Below the pieces are notes generated by a model. It was given only the letters and a program-made list of their open reading frames with translations, was not told the DNA's origin and did no database searches. The translations under genes were made by a program, and so were the position numbers. Source: Planctomycetota bacterium (GTDB lineage: Bacteria > Planctomycetota > Phycisphaerae > Phycisphaerales > UBA1924). From it: a stretch of 64,000 bases of DNA. The stretch lies in contig JAFIFX010000015.1 of the NCBI GenBank assembly GCA_020831805.1, positions 1 to 64,000 on the forward strand, given 5' to 3'. Shown here one piece after another: positions 1 to 8,574 of the stretch; the first letter of the stretch is position 1, and the number at the start of each line of letters is the position of its first letter.

Positions 1-149
1 GGGGGTGGGGTGTTGTTTTTAGTGGTGTGCGCCCCCCCACCCCCCCCCCCCCGCGGGGGGGGGGGGTTGTTGGGTGGGGGACACTGGTTGCCCTTCGGGA
101 CAACCAGTGGCACCCGGAGAGGGGGGGAAGACACGGGTTGCGCTTTGGG
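1..149. other. G/C homopolymer-rich intergenic start of window
   Basis: No gene is seen here. The first 70 bases are long runs of C and G that could fold into a strong hairpin. The remainder holds two copies of a short palindromic repeat, annotated separately. It lies downstream of the minus-strand phosphomutase, so the C/G hairpin could act as its transcription end, but no T-run follows on that strand. Confidence 0.5.
81..117. repeat. Palindromic repeat family A, copy 1
   Basis: The unit has stems CACTGGTTG and CAACCAGTG around a CCCTTCGGGA loop, followed by GCACCC. It matches copies at 131-168, 32550-32585 (reversed), 45523-45558 and 45763-45798 in layout, with compensating stem changes that keep the pairing. 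Confidence 0.8.
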
Positions 150-168
150 TCAACCCGTGGCGCCCGAA
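131..168. repeat. Palindromic repeat family A, copy 2
   Basis: Same architecture as copy 1 with stem ACGGGTTG/CAACCCGT and tail GGCGCCC. It lies just beyond the stop codon of the phosphomutase gene, so the hairpin may also shape that gene's mRNA end. Confidence 0.8.
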
Positions 169-1718
169 GGTATGTGTTGTTGGAGTTGTTGGGCGGTTTG
201 GGTGGCTTGGGGTTCGGTGGGGGCTTCGACGATGATGCGGAGGATGGGTTCGGTGTTGCTGGGGCGGATGTGGGCCCAGGTGCGGTTGGCGGGCCAGTCG
301 ATGCGGACGCCGTCCTGGGTGTCGATGGCGGCGTCGGGTTGTTGTTTGTAGTGGTTGGCGAGGCGTTCGAGGAGGGGGGCGGCGTCGGCCTTGGCGGCGA
401 GGGGGGTCTTTTGTTTGAGGATGGTGTAGCCCTGGTCGCCGGGGCCCATGGCGTTGATCATGGCGACGAGTTCGGAGGTTTTTTTGCCGGTGCGGGCCAT
501 GAGGGCGAGGGTGAGGGCCATGGCGGAGAGGGAGTCTCGGACATAGGTGACCTCGGGCCAGATGACGCCGCCGTTGCCCTCGCCGCCCATGACGACATCG
601 CGGCCCTGGGCCTTGAGTTGTTTCATGCGTTCGACGACATTGGCCTCGCCGACGGGGGTGCGGACGACCTCGGCGTTGTAGCGGGCGGCGAGGTCGTCGA
701 TCATGCGGGAGGTGGAGAGGTTGACGACGAAGACGGGCCTGCCGGTCGCCGGGGGGAGCGGGTCAAGGTCGCCTGATTTTCTGGCTTCCATGAGGGCCAT
801 GGCGCAGAGGACGGGGGTGTATTCCTCGCCAATGTAGTTGCCTTTTTCGTCGACGATGGCGAGGCGGTCGGCGTCGGGGTCCTGGGCGAAGCCGATGTCG
901 GCCTTGAGGCCGGGGACGGCGTCGCAGAGGCCGCCCGCCCCAGATAGATTCTTCTTGGTGGGTTCCGGGGTATGCGGAAAGATTCCGCTCGTCCCGCCGT
1001 GCAACTGCACCAGCTCGACCGGGCCTTTGTTGAAAAACTCAAAGTCGATGCAAGAGCCTGAGCAGTTCACCGAATCGGCAAGCACCCGCTTCAAACGACT
1101 CGCGCCCAGCATGCCGTTCCAGGATTCACCGATGAGCTTGCCGACTGCGTGCTTCACGGCCAGGCAATGTTTGGAACTCGTATCGTCATCCCACTCATGG
1201 TCACCGGTCTCCGTACTCGTTTTCCAGTCGATACGACCGTGCCGGTATCGTTCGATGAGCTCGTCCGCCATCGCTGCGGTGGGGGCACACGCGTCCGCCA
1301 CCGCACCGATCGGTGTACCCCGGGCATCACAAACCGGATCGGACTGCCAACTCAGCCCACGAACCAACGCCTTGATCCCGTTCCACTCTTGCGGGTTATG
1401 GCTCGCCGTCACAATCAGCGCGGCGTCAAACTCCATCGTGTCCAACGCCACACCAACGCTCGGTGTTGTTGCGACACCCAATGACCGAACCCGGCACCCG
1501 GTTGAAAGGAGTGACGCAACCACGACCATGCTCAGGGCTTCGCCCCCGAACCGGCCGTCGCGAGCGACGAGCACCCGCGCATCCCGGCGCGATCCGACAC
1601 GCTCTTGAAGCCAAGCGCCGAATCCCCCCGCGTACTTCATCGCGACGATGGGCGTCAAACTTTCGCCGACGATGCCGCGGAGGCCGCTTACGCCGAGGAT
1701 TAGGGGTGCGTCTGACAT
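150..1718 (-). CDS. Phosphohexomutase (phosphoglucosamine/phosphomannomutase family)
   Basis: A 522-residue alpha-D-phosphohexomutase, which would interconvert the 6- and 1-phosphates of glucosamine, mannose or glucose for cell-envelope precursors. All four family signatures are visible: the catalytic serine loop TASHNP (Ser about 106), the Mg loop DPDADRL, the sugar-recognition loop GGEGNGG and the phosphate-binding RPSNTEP near the C-terminus. The start at 1718 is chosen because GGAGG lies 7 bases upstream and family homology begins at once (LGVSGLRGIVG); the open frame extends upstream to 1928 without family sequence. The SNTEP form and the length (GlmM is usually about 450) fit a broader PMM/PGM-type enzyme, so substrate is not assigned. 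Codon use changes abruptly near 940-960: the 3' part is strongly C-ending, the 5' part mixed. Confidence 0.85.
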   Translation of the reverse strand: MSDAPLILGVSGLRGIVGESLTPIVAMKYAGGFGAWLQERVGSRRDARVLVARDGRFGGEALSMVVVASLLSTGCRVRSLGVATTPSVGVALDTMEFDAALIVTASHNPQEWNGIKALVRGLSWQSDPVCDARGTPIGAVADACAPTAAMADELIERYRHGRIDWKTSTETGDHEWDDDTSSKHCLAVKHAVGKLIGESWNGMLGASRLKRVLADSVNCSGSCIDFEFFNKGPVELVQLHGGTSGIFPHTPEPTKKNLSGAGGLCDAVPGLKADIGFAQDPDADRLAIVDEKGNYIGEEYTPVLCAMALMEARKSGDLDPLPPATGRPVFVVNLSTSRMIDDLAARYNAEVVRTPVGEANVVERMKQLKAQGRDVVMGGEGNGGVIWPEVTYVRDSLSAMALTLALMARTGKKTSELVAMINAMGPGDQGYTILKQKTPLAAKADAAPLLERLANHYKQQPDAAIDTQDGVRIDWPANRTWAHIRPSNTEPILRIIVEAPTEPQATQTAQQLQQHIPSGATG

Positions 1719-1810
1719 GGTGGTCCTCCGGTTCGGCCCGGCGGGGGCAGGTGGGGGCGGGGGGCTGGGGGTGGGATGATACCGGCTTTCGTTCGGGTGG
1801 AGGGGGGGAG

Positions 1811-1837
1811 GATGACGGGCTGGAAGGCCGTCCGACT
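1811..1837. repeat. Palindromic repeat family B, degenerate copy
   Basis: GACGGGCTGGAAGGCCGTCC is a diverged form of the palindrome that follows at 1878-1902. Two copies in tandem fill the gap between the divergent phosphomutase and the next gene. Confidence 0.55.
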
Positions 1838-1877
1838 GTTGTGGGGTTGCTCCTGTGATTTGTTTGGAGACCAAGAA

Positions 1878-1902
1878 GACCGGCTGGAAGCCGGTCCTAC
1901 CG
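1878..1902. repeat. Palindromic repeat family B
   Basis: GACCGGCTGGAAGCCGGTCC is a near-perfect palindrome followed by TACCG. Related cores are seen inside coding sequence at 11978-11997 and 57796-57818. Its right edge supplies a TANNNT box for the gene starting at 1909. Confidence 0.7.
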
Positions 1903-1903
1903 T
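1898..1903 (+). promoter_or_regulatory. TANNNT box 5 nt before start (putative leaderless promoter)
   Basis: TACCGT stands 5 bases before the ATG at 1909, with no Shine-Dalgarno between. This is the weakest member of the set of such boxes, because it overlaps the end of repeat family B. Confidence 0.25.
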
Positions 1904-1908
1904 CGGGC

Positions 1909-2211
1909 ATGTACGACTTCTTTTTCAAGCATTACGCCCTGGACTGGGCCGCGGCGGTGTTCATGTTCCTGTCGATGTGGCGGCTGGGCAAGCACCGGCG
2001 GGACGGGTTCGTGCTGGCCGCCATCGCGAGCGGGTTCTGGATCGCGTTCAATGTCAAGGTCGATTCGGCGGGGGGGATCATCGCCAACGCGGTGATACTG
2101 GCGATGGCGGTGCGGTCGTTTACGACCTTCAAGCAGGGATCGGGGATCAGCCATGAGGGATCGGGGGGGGAGAAGGAAGCGGAGATTCATGCCTCGGGCC
2201 CTGATGGCTGA
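1909..2211 (+). CDS. Small two-helix membrane protein
   Basis: A 100-residue protein not recognised as a named family. It begins with an aromatic stretch (MYDFFFKHYALDW). Two hydrophobic segments, about residues 12-25 and 33-66, are separated by a basic turn (GKHRRDG), consistent with a small inner-membrane protein. A polar tail of about 30 residues rich in G, E and S follows and may not be folded. The ATG at 1909 is preferred to 1855 because the extra 18 residues are encoded by repeat family B (they read TGWKPVL, a peptide typical of that repeat). It lies upstream of the QueD-like gene with a 38-base gap. The first helix pair vaguely recalls PnuC/SWEET-like half transporters, but this is not strong enough to assign. 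Confidence 0.55.
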   Translation: MYDFFFKHYALDWAAAVFMFLSMWRLGKHRRDGFVLAAIASGFWIAFNVKVDSAGGIIANAVILAMAVRSFTTFKQGSGISHEGSGGEKEAEIHASGPDG

Positions 2212-2238
2212 TGGCCAGTCCCCGATCCCTTCTGCCCC

Positions 2239-2244
2239 TAACAT
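2239..2244 (+). promoter_or_regulatory. TANNNT box 5 nt before start (putative leaderless promoter)
   Basis: TAACAT ends 5 bases before the ATG at 2250 and there is no purine-rich ribosome site, fitting transcription that starts at or near the start codon. Confidence 0.4.
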
Positions 2245-2249
2245 CGGCC

Positions 2250-2624
2250 ATGTACACCGTTGAGATCACCACCGAGTTTGCGGCCGCCCATGCCCTCGTC
2301 ATTGCCGGACGGCGGGAGCCGGTGCACGGGCACAACTGGCATGTGACGGCGTTGATCTCCGGGCCGAGCCTGGACGGGGACGGGCTGCTGTGCGATTTCC
2401 ACACGGTGCACGCGGTGCTGGAGGACATCGTGGCGCCGTTTCACAACAACGATCTGAACGCGACCGCGCCGTTCGACGAGCGGAATCCGACGGCGGAGCT
2501 GATCGCCCGGCATATCGCCGACGAGCTGGCGGACCGGCTGGGCGGTGCGCTGGCGGAGGCGGCGCGGGTCGAGTCGGTGCGTGTGACCGAATCGCCCGGG
2601 TGCGCGGCGATCTATCGGCCGTGA
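2250..2624 (+). CDS. 6-pyruvoyl-tetrahydropterin synthase/QueD family protein
   Basis: A 124-residue member of the PTPS/QueD family, which uses zinc to convert dihydroneopterin triphosphate to a pterin or to 6-carboxy-tetrahydropterin, the second step to queuosine. The zinc histidines are all present: His14 in EFAAAHAL, and His26 and His28 in the HGHNW motif. CDF near residue 50, the HNNDLN segment and the late glutamate in RVTES are also family-typical. The start is fixed by the immediate YTVEITTEF beta strand. A second, divergent paralogue lies at 48844-49323, and the end of a QueE gene lies at the right edge of the window, so at least one of the two QueD-like proteins probably serves queuosine. 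Which one is not decidable here. Confidence 0.85.
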   Translation: MYTVEITTEFAAAHALVIAGRREPVHGHNWHVTALISGPSLDGDGLLCDFHTVHAVLEDIVAPFHNNDLNATAPFDERNPTAELIARHIADELADRLGGALAEAARVESVRVTESPGCAAIYRP

Positions 2625-2655
2625 GGCCGCCGAGCCGAAAGAGATTGCCGGAGCC

Positions 2656-4836
2656 ATGAGCCAGACGCCCGCGAACACATCCGAGCCCTCCCATCCCCCC
2701 CAGGCCCCTCAGACCGAGGCGGAGCGGTTTTTCAACCGGGACTTGTCGTGGCTGGAGTTCAACCGGCGGGTGCTGGCGCAGGCGCTGGACGATCGGACGC
2801 CGCTGCTGGAGCGGGTGAAGTTCCTGGCGATCTTCGCGAACAACACGGACGAGTTTTTCATGAAGCGGGTGGGGCTGCTCAAGCAGCGTGAGCAGCACGG
2901 GAACCTGGGGTCGCCGGCGCGTCCGGGGGAGATGGCGCCGACGGACACGCTGACGGCGTGCCGGGAGTTCATTCTGGAGATGCAGAGGCTGCTTTCGCGG
3001 TGCTGGACGGACGAGCTGGTGCCGGCGCTGCGGGCGGAGGGGATCGCGATCATCGCGTACACGGATCTGCCGGACGCGGACCGGAGGGCGGTGGACCGGT
3101 GGTATGAGCAGCAGGTGTTCCCGGTGTTGACGCCGCTGGCGGTGGACCCGGGGCACCGGTTCCCGTTCATCTCGAACCTGTCGGAGAACCTGGGGGTGCT
3201 GCTGGAGAAGCCGGGCGATCCGGAGCTTCGGTTCGCGCGGGTGAAGATCCCGGATGTGCTGCCGCAGTACATCCGGGTCGAGTCGGTGATCTCGGGGGCG
3301 CGGGCGGCGGCGCCGACGCGCGAGAGCCCGGGGCGGTACCTGCAGCTCGACGAGATCGTGCTGAACAACGCGGACGATCTGTTCCCGGGGATGCGGATCG
3401 CGGAGATCCTGCCGTTCCGGCTGACGCGTTCGGCGGCGGTGGAGATCGAGGACGACGATGTGGAGGATCTGCTCGAGCATGTGGAGGCGGAGCTGCGGAT
3501 GCGTCGGTTCGCCAGCGCGCTGCGGATCCAGGTGGCGCCGGAGCCCTCGCAGCGGATCCTTTCGTTCCTGATGGACGAGCTGGATCTGCAGGACGAGGAT
3601 GTGTACACGCGTCCGGGCCCGCTGGCGTATGCGGACCTGTTCGAGATCGCGGAGATCGATCGGGCGGATCTGAAGGAGTCGCCGTGGCGTCCGGTGCGGC
3701 CGCCGGCACTGGCGGACCCGGACGCGGACATTTTTTCGAGGATCCGGGAGCGGGACATCCTGGTGCATCACCCGTACGAGTCGTTCTCCGACTCGGTGGA
3801 GCGGTTCGTCGCGGCGGCGGCGAAGGACCCGGATGTGCTGGCGATCAAGCAGACGCTGTACCGGACGAGCAAGGACTCGCCGTTCGTCGGGCACCTGGTG
3901 CAGGCGGCGGAGGAGGGCAAGCAGGTGGCCTGCCTGGTGGAGCTGCGGGCGCGGTTCGACGAGGAGAAGAATGTGCAGTTCGCGCGGCAGCTCGAGGCGG
4001 CCGGCGTGCATGTGGCGTACGGGGTGGTGGGGCTGAAGACGCACTGCAAGTGCTCGGTGGTGGTGCGGCGGGAACGGCTGGACGGGCAGTGGGGGATCCG
4101 GACCTACTGCCACCTGGGGACGGGCAACTACCACCCGAAGACGGCGCAGTTGTACACGGACCTGGGGCTGCTGACCTGCGATCCGGCGATCACCTCGGAC
4201 GCGAGCCGGCTGTTCAACGCGCTGACAGGGCACGCGGCGGCGCAGGACTACGAGCGGCTGATCGTGGCGCCGGCGGACATGCGGCCGCGGTTCATCGCGA
4301 TGATCGACCGGGAGATCGGGCACGCGCGGGCCGGGCGGCCGGCGCGGATCATGGCGAAGATGAACTCGCTGGAGGACCGGGAGATTACCGAGGCGTTGTA
4401 CCGGGCCTCGTCGGCGGGGGTGACCATCGATCTGATCGTGCGGGGCTTCTGCTGTCTGCGGCCGGGGGTGGCGGGGATGTCGGACAACATCACACTGCGG
4501 TCGGTGATCGGGCGGTTCCTGGAGCACTCGCGGGTGTATGCGTTCGCGAACGGGAGCGACGACCCGCGGGGGTATGAGTACTACATGGGATCGGCGGACT
4601 GGATGTACCGGAACCTGTCGGCGCGGGTGGAGGCGATCACGCCGGTGCTGGACACGGAGGCGCGGGGTCGGCTGGCGCAGCTGTTCGAGGTGAGCCTGCG
4701 GGACCGGCGGAACGCATGGCTCATCGGGCCGGACGGGCGGTCGGAGCAGTTAATGCCTCCGGAGGACGCGGACCCGGACAGCCCGGAGGCGATGGGGACC
4801 TTCGCGACGCTGATGCGGCTTGCGGGGAACGCCTGA
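2656..4836 (+). CDS. ppk1: Polyphosphate kinase 1
   Basis: A 726-residue PPK1, which reversibly polymerises the gamma phosphate of ATP into inorganic polyphosphate at the membrane. The N-terminal domain begins FFNRDLSWLEFNRRVL, the hallmark of the family. The central SNLSENLGV region precedes the two phospholipase-D-like halves. The phosphorylated histidine should be the one in LKTHCK (about residue 463), followed by the CHLGTGNYHP stretch. The C-terminal half keeps the NSLEDREITEALY and second-site residues and ends with the usual GSADWMYRNL and RVEAITPV motifs. Full length. It starts 31 bases after the QueD-like gene and its codons are strongly G-ending. No exopolyphosphatase gene is adjacent. 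A rho-independent terminator follows at 4901. Confidence 0.95.
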   Translation: MSQTPANTSEPSHPPQAPQTEAERFFNRDLSWLEFNRRVLAQALDDRTPLLERVKFLAIFANNTDEFFMKRVGLLKQREQHGNLGSPARPGEMAPTDTLTACREFILEMQRLLSRCWTDELVPALRAEGIAIIAYTDLPDADRRAVDRWYEQQVFPVLTPLAVDPGHRFPFISNLSENLGVLLEKPGDPELRFARVKIPDVLPQYIRVESVISGARAAAPTRESPGRYLQLDEIVLNNADDLFPGMRIAEILPFRLTRSAAVEIEDDDVEDLLEHVEAELRMRRFASALRIQVAPEPSQRILSFLMDELDLQDEDVYTRPGPLAYADLFEIAEIDRADLKESPWRPVRPPALADPDADIFSRIRERDILVHHPYESFSDSVERFVAAAAKDPDVLAIKQTLYRTSKDSPFVGHLVQAAEEGKQVACLVELRARFDEEKNVQFARQLEAAGVHVAYGVVGLKTHCKCSVVVRRERLDGQWGIRTYCHLGTGNYHPKTAQLYTDLGLLTCDPAITSDASRLFNALTGHAAAQDYERLIVAPADMRPRFIAMIDREIGHARAGRPARIMAKMNSLEDREITEALYRASSAGVTIDLIVRGFCCLRPGVAGMSDNITLRSVIGRFLEHSRVYAFANGSDDPRGYEYYMGSADWMYRNLSARVEAITPVLDTEARGRLAQLFEVSLRDRRNAWLIGPDGRSEQLMPPEDADPDSPEAMGTFATLMRLAGNA

Positions 4837-4900
4837 GCCCGAGCGGGGTGCCGGGGTCAGGGCCGCGGGCGGGCGAAGGGGGGGTTACGGTCCAAAAACG

Positions 4901-4930
4901 GAAAACGCCCTCCGATTGGAAGGCGTTTTC
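4901..4930 (+). terminator. Rho-independent terminator after ppk1
   Basis: GAAAACGCC and GGCGTTTTC pair across a 12-base loop, giving an A-rich 5' side and a T-run on the 3' side of the stem. It stands 64 bases beyond the ppk1 stop. Confidence 0.8.
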
Positions 4931-5275
4931 CTAGTCATTCAACACGATCGGAGGTCCCGATCGGTCCCCGGCGGGGGCAATTACCTCGCCGCCGGACCTG
5001 ACCCACCATGTACAAGATGCCACGGATTTTGGGGCGGGCCAGTGCATGTGATGGAGAATCTTGACCCGACGAAAATCCGAACTTGTCATCTGCGTTGTTG
5101 GGATAGCTAAGTACTTTCTGTTGATGAGTTTAAAAAACAGGATATAAATCTCCGGATATTCTGTTCCTGGCGGCTGTTCGCGACCTGCGCCACGCGGACG
5201 CGGTGGACGGCCCCGGCTGGGGCGTCCGGGGTTCGGCCGCTCCGTTAGGATTGAACAAAGATTGGGTCAGGACCG
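4931..5275. other. Intergenic stretch with AT-rich island
   Basis: No gene is seen in 345 bases. There is a small stem (GATCGGAGGTCCCGATC, about 4945-4962). An unusually AT-rich patch lies around 5105-5165 and contains an imperfect dyad ACAGGATAT...ATATTCTGT, with the look of an operator or a remnant. A TAGGAT box at 5246-5251 could be the promoter of the following kinase gene. Confidence 0.4.
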
Positions 5276-6274
5276 ATGAGGGGCTGTCGGGCCGCCTGGT
5301 CGGCGCACGGGGAATGTTTGATGTTCGAAGCGGCAACACAGAGGCCCGGGCTGGACGCGTTGCGTGATCAGCTTTCCGGGGCGCTGGCCGAGGCGTTGCC
5401 GGACCTGGACGAGCCGCGGCTGTCGTACCTTTGCAAGCCCAAGGCGGTGGCGGACGACGCCACGAAGCTGCTTGTGCGTGATGACCTGGGCTATCCGGTC
5501 GCGGTGGTGCTGATCTCCTCGGCGGTCGAGCCGGGGTTGGTGCGGCGTGGGATCGAGCGCGCGCAGGCGATCAGGGAGCACCTTGGCGCGGAGCTTGGCG
5601 GCGTGATTCTCACACCGTACGCGACGGGGATGGTCGGGGGGAAGACATACACGGTGCTGCCGTACTGCAAGCCGATGGGGTCCGGCCGGATCACGAAGCG
5701 TGCGCACCGGATCATGCTGCGGCCGCTGGTGCTGGAGTGGCTGGCGAGCGTGACCGAGCGGACGGCGCGGGCCGCGGACTACTGGGAGGTCGAGCGCGGT
5801 TTCCTGGGACCGCTGGAGGAGTTGGCCGGGGCGGCGTTCATGGATCCGGCGGTGCGGAGCGGGGCGGAGGAAGCGATCGGGCGTCTGCGGTCGGGGGCAT
5901 GGGAGCCGCGGTTCACCGTGATGCACGGCGATCTGTGGTGCGGCAACATCCTGTTCTCGAACAAGCGGCATCGGCGTCGGACGGATCGTTTCGCGCGGAT
6001 CGTGGTGATCGATTGGCCGGGCGGGCTGATCGATGGGTATGGGATGTACGACCTCGTGCGGCTGAGCCGGTCGATGCACATTTCTGGTCCTGTCATGCGG
6101 GCGCAGGTCGGGCGTCAGTGCCGGGCGCTGGGGTGTGAGCCGGCGGACGCCCGGAACCATCTGCTGGCGGGGCTGGCGCATCTCGGACAGCATCTCGGCC
6201 ATTTCCCGCCCGAACGGTTCGCGAAGATGGCGGCGGGGTGCCTTCGCACGATCGACGAGACGGTCGGGCGATAA
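5276..6274 (+). CDS. Aminoglycoside/choline-phosphotransferase-fold kinase
   Basis: A 332-residue protein of the APH-like small-molecule kinase fold. The Brenner-type catalytic motif reads MHGDLWCGNILF (Asp about 218, Asn about 223), and the metal-binding aspartate follows in VVIDWPGG. The N-terminal lobe is weakly conserved. Substrate cannot be told; relatives phosphorylate sugars, choline or heptose cores. Two starts are plausible: ATG 5276, with a TAGGAT box 24 bases upstream, and ATG 5321, with GGGGA upstream; 5276 is listed with low certainty. The next gene in the same direction encodes a sulfotransferase, and surface-glycan decoration would be a sensible shared theme, though that is inference from neighbourhood only. 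Confidence 0.7.
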   Translation: MRGCRAAWSAHGECLMFEAATQRPGLDALRDQLSGALAEALPDLDEPRLSYLCKPKAVADDATKLLVRDDLGYPVAVVLISSAVEPGLVRRGIERAQAIREHLGAELGGVILTPYATGMVGGKTYTVLPYCKPMGSGRITKRAHRIMLRPLVLEWLASVTERTARAADYWEVERGFLGPLEELAGAAFMDPAVRSGAEEAIGRLRSGAWEPRFTVMHGDLWCGNILFSNKRHRRRTDRFARIVVIDWPGGLIDGYGMYDLVRLSRSMHISGPVMRAQVGRQCRALGCEPADARNHLLAGLAHLGQHLGHFPPERFAKMAAGCLRTIDETVGR

Positions 6275-6427
6275 CGGGCGCGACGCTTTGTAAAAGTTGC
6301 GCAAGTATCGCGGCCAAGGCTCACCGCCAGACCCGAAAGAACGCTTGGGGCGGGGGCCAGCATCAAGTTTGTGTGAACCGCGTTCAAGCCGGTTGAATGC
6401 GCGCCGTCCGGGCCGTCCACTGTGCGC

Positions 6428-7480
6428 ATGGCCAGCACCGTGCATCCCGGCGTTCAGCATGCTCCGGCCGCGTCAACGCGGGTTCGGACGCATCCGTTCT
6501 CGGACGCGCGGGCCGAACCGGCGGGCGAGCACGCCCCGCACTTTGTCATCGCCGGGCCGCTGCGCGCCGGGACGACCATGCTGCGGCTGATCCTCAACAG
6601 CCACCCGTCGATCGGGTGCGTGGGGGAGTTTGAGGAGGCGGTCTCGCGGGCGCGGGGGGTGGCTGGTTCGGATGTGTGGCCGGATCTGGGGACCTACCGG
6701 GCGTTTCTGGCGCAGGATCGGGCGGCGCTGGCGAAGGCGCTGGTGGTGGATGCGTCGATCCCGAGCTATCCGGGGTTGGTACGGTCGCTGTGGGATCAGC
6801 TGGCGGCGCGGGAGAGCAAGCCGGTGGTGGGGTGCTGCATCCATTCGCGGTTCGATCGGGTGCGGGAGATCTGGCCGGGGACGAGGTTCATCTATCTGTC
6901 GCGGGATCCTCGGGATGTCGCGCGGTCGTGCGTGGGGATGGGGTGGGCGGGTGAGCCGACCGGTGCGGTGGGCAAGTGGCTCGAGCCGACTCGGCGCTGG
7001 CTGGCCTTGCGCGAGACGCTGGATCCGGCGGATTTCGTCGAGCTGCGGTACGAGGATCTGGTGGCGAACCCGGAGGGGGAGTTGGACCGGTGCTGCCGCC
7101 TGCTCGGGCACGGGTTTGACCCGGCGATGCTGGCGTTCCATGAGTCGTCGACCTACGAGCCGCTGGACCCGCGGCTGGCCGAGCAGTGGCGTCGGAAGAT
7201 GCCGGCGCGGACGGCGGAGATCATCGACGCCGCGTGCGTGGGGCTGATGCCCCGGTTCGGGTACGCGGCCAGCGTGCCGGATCCGCGGCCGGCGTCGGGG
7301 CTCGAGGCGGTGCGGCTGCGGGTGGCCAACCGGCTGGGGCGGCTGCGGTTTCGGCGTGAGCGGTACGGGGTGGGGCTGATGCTGGCGTGGGCGGCGGTGA
7401 AGCGGCTGCCGCTGGACAACCCGTGGCGGAAGCGGGTGAAGGGGCGGATCAACGCGGTCGACACGCGGCACCTGCGTTAG
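6428..7480 (+). CDS. Sulfotransferase domain protein
   Basis: A 350-residue PAPS-dependent sulfotransferase-like protein. The 5'-phosphosulfate loop is FVIAGPLRAGTTMLRLIL near residue 40 and the 3'-phosphate motif is YLSRDPRDVARSCV near 160, both in the expected order and spacing. A later LRYEDLVANPEGEL segment is also typical (ExLxxDP-like). It probably transfers sulfate to a carbohydrate or tyrosine acceptor; planctomycetes commonly have many such enzymes. ATG 6428 is chosen, with a GTG two codons earlier as alternative. No hydrophobic signal is evident. The stop overlaps by four bases the stop of the convergent DUF4349 gene. Confidence 0.85.
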   Translation: MASTVHPGVQHAPAASTRVRTHPFSDARAEPAGEHAPHFVIAGPLRAGTTMLRLILNSHPSIGCVGEFEEAVSRARGVAGSDVWPDLGTYRAFLAQDRAALAKALVVDASIPSYPGLVRSLWDQLAARESKPVVGCCIHSRFDRVREIWPGTRFIYLSRDPRDVARSCVGMGWAGEPTGAVGKWLEPTRRWLALRETLDPADFVELRYEDLVANPEGELDRCCRLLGHGFDPAMLAFHESSTYEPLDPRLAEQWRRKMPARTAEIIDAACVGLMPRFGYAASVPDPRPASGLEAVRLRVANRLGRLRFRRERYGVGLMLAWAAVKRLPLDNPWRKRVKGRINAVDTRHLR

Positions 7481-8574
7481 CGCGGTTGGCGTTTCCACAG
7501 TCGCCAGGCGGTGATGAGGATGAGCAGGCCGCCCACCCACCAGATCACGCGGCCGACAAGAAAGGCCAGGATGGCCTGAACCGATCCGGCCAGGGTCCAG
7601 ATGCCGTCGGACCATGCGTCGCCGAGGCCGCGCAGGAATCGGCTCCAGCCGGATTCGGTTCTCGGCGGGCTCTGGCGTCCTTCCACATCGACGCGGACGG
7701 TTGAGAGTGAGACGCGCCGGGCCATTGCGAGGCGTTGGGCCTCCATCTGTTCGATCCGCCCCCGGACCTGGCCCAGTTCGCGGCGGAGGCGGACAAGGCC
7801 TTCCAGGTCCAGTTCTTCGCGCGCCTCCATAAGTTCGAGCAACTCGGCCTCGACCCGGCGCTCGTTTCGGAGCCGGGCCTCGACATCGACCAACTGCGAA
7901 GTCAGGTCTTCCGCTTGGACGGATTCGCTGACCACATCCCCGATCCCCCTGACGGCGGCCAGCACCTCGTCCAGGCGTTCCGAACTGACGCGGAGCACAA
8001 CCCGTGCGGTGGCCGAGCCCCCTTCGCCGCGGACGACCGCCGATTCGATGTATTCGCCTTGGTCGGTGCGGATGAGGGTGCGCAGCGTGTCGGCCGCGTG
8101 GTGCACATCGGAGGATCGGAGCGTCGCGGATGCCGAGTACGCGATCTGGCGGGCATCGGCCGGCTGCTGCAGTTCTTCGGATCCGTCCGCCAGCACAACC
8201 AGCGCGGATGCCAGCGGTGGCTGGGTGCGGCTGTCGGCCGAATACGAGCTCAGGTTGTCCCGCATCCGCGGCGGCTGGTCGCTGCTACGGCCGGCGTGCG
8301 ATGCTTGAGCACGGTCCAACTCCCGGGGAACGATGCCCGCTCCTCCCGGGGTTCCGCGTTCGGGCTGGTCGCCAAGCACGCCCATGAGGACCACGCCGGC
8401 CCCGGCCGCAGCGAGCAGTGCGGCGGCCATGCGCGGCGACCGCACCCATCCAGTCCGGCCGGGCCGGGGCATCCGTCCACGCTCTGCTTCCAGTGCCTGT
8501 TCCCACAGCCGCGTGTCGTCCCCGGTCCATGTGCTCATCTCGCGCAAGCCGTGTTCGATCTGTTGTTCGTTCAC
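7477..8574 (-). CDS. DUF4349-like membrane protein, probable anti-sigma partner
   Basis: A 365-residue protein that starts at GTG 8574, overlapping the sigma-factor stop in a GTGA, so the two are translationally coupled. Order: a short cytoplasmic region (residues 1-45, including a TRLWEQALEAERGR helix), one transmembrane helix (about 50-68), and a periplasmic DUF4349-type domain with YSASATLRSSDVHHAADTLRTLI and VVLRVSSERLDEVLAAVR. Then come a long coiled coil (about 235-300, LRNERRVEAELLEL... to EQMEAQRLAMA), a conserved SLSTVRVDV strand and a C-terminal transmembrane helix. The cytoplasmic N-terminus plus the coupled ECF sigma gene suggests it anchors the sigma factor at the membrane. No classical zinc HxxxCxxC anti-sigma motif is present. 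Confidence 0.75.
   Translation of the reverse strand: MNEQQIEHGLREMSTWTGDDTRLWEQALEAERGRMPRPGRTGWVRSPRMAAALLAAAGAGVVLMGVLGDQPERGTPGGAGIVPRELDRAQASHAGRSSDQPPRMRDNLSSYSADSRTQPPLASALVVLADGSEELQQPADARQIAYSASATLRSSDVHHAADTLRTLIRTDQGEYIESAVVRGEGGSATARVVLRVSSERLDEVLAAVRGIGDVVSESVQAEDLTSQLVDVEARLRNERRVEAELLELMEAREELDLEGLVRLRRELGQVRGRIEQMEAQRLAMARRVSLSTVRVDVEGRQSPPRTESGWSRFLRGLGDAWSDGIWTLAGSVQAILAFLVGRVIWWVGGLLILITAWRLWKRQPR

Noticed and set aside
2299-4527. A 742-codon minus-strand frame opposite ppk1
   Set aside because: Arg/Pro/His-rich antisense frame of a well-defined PPK1; no homology pattern or start signal.
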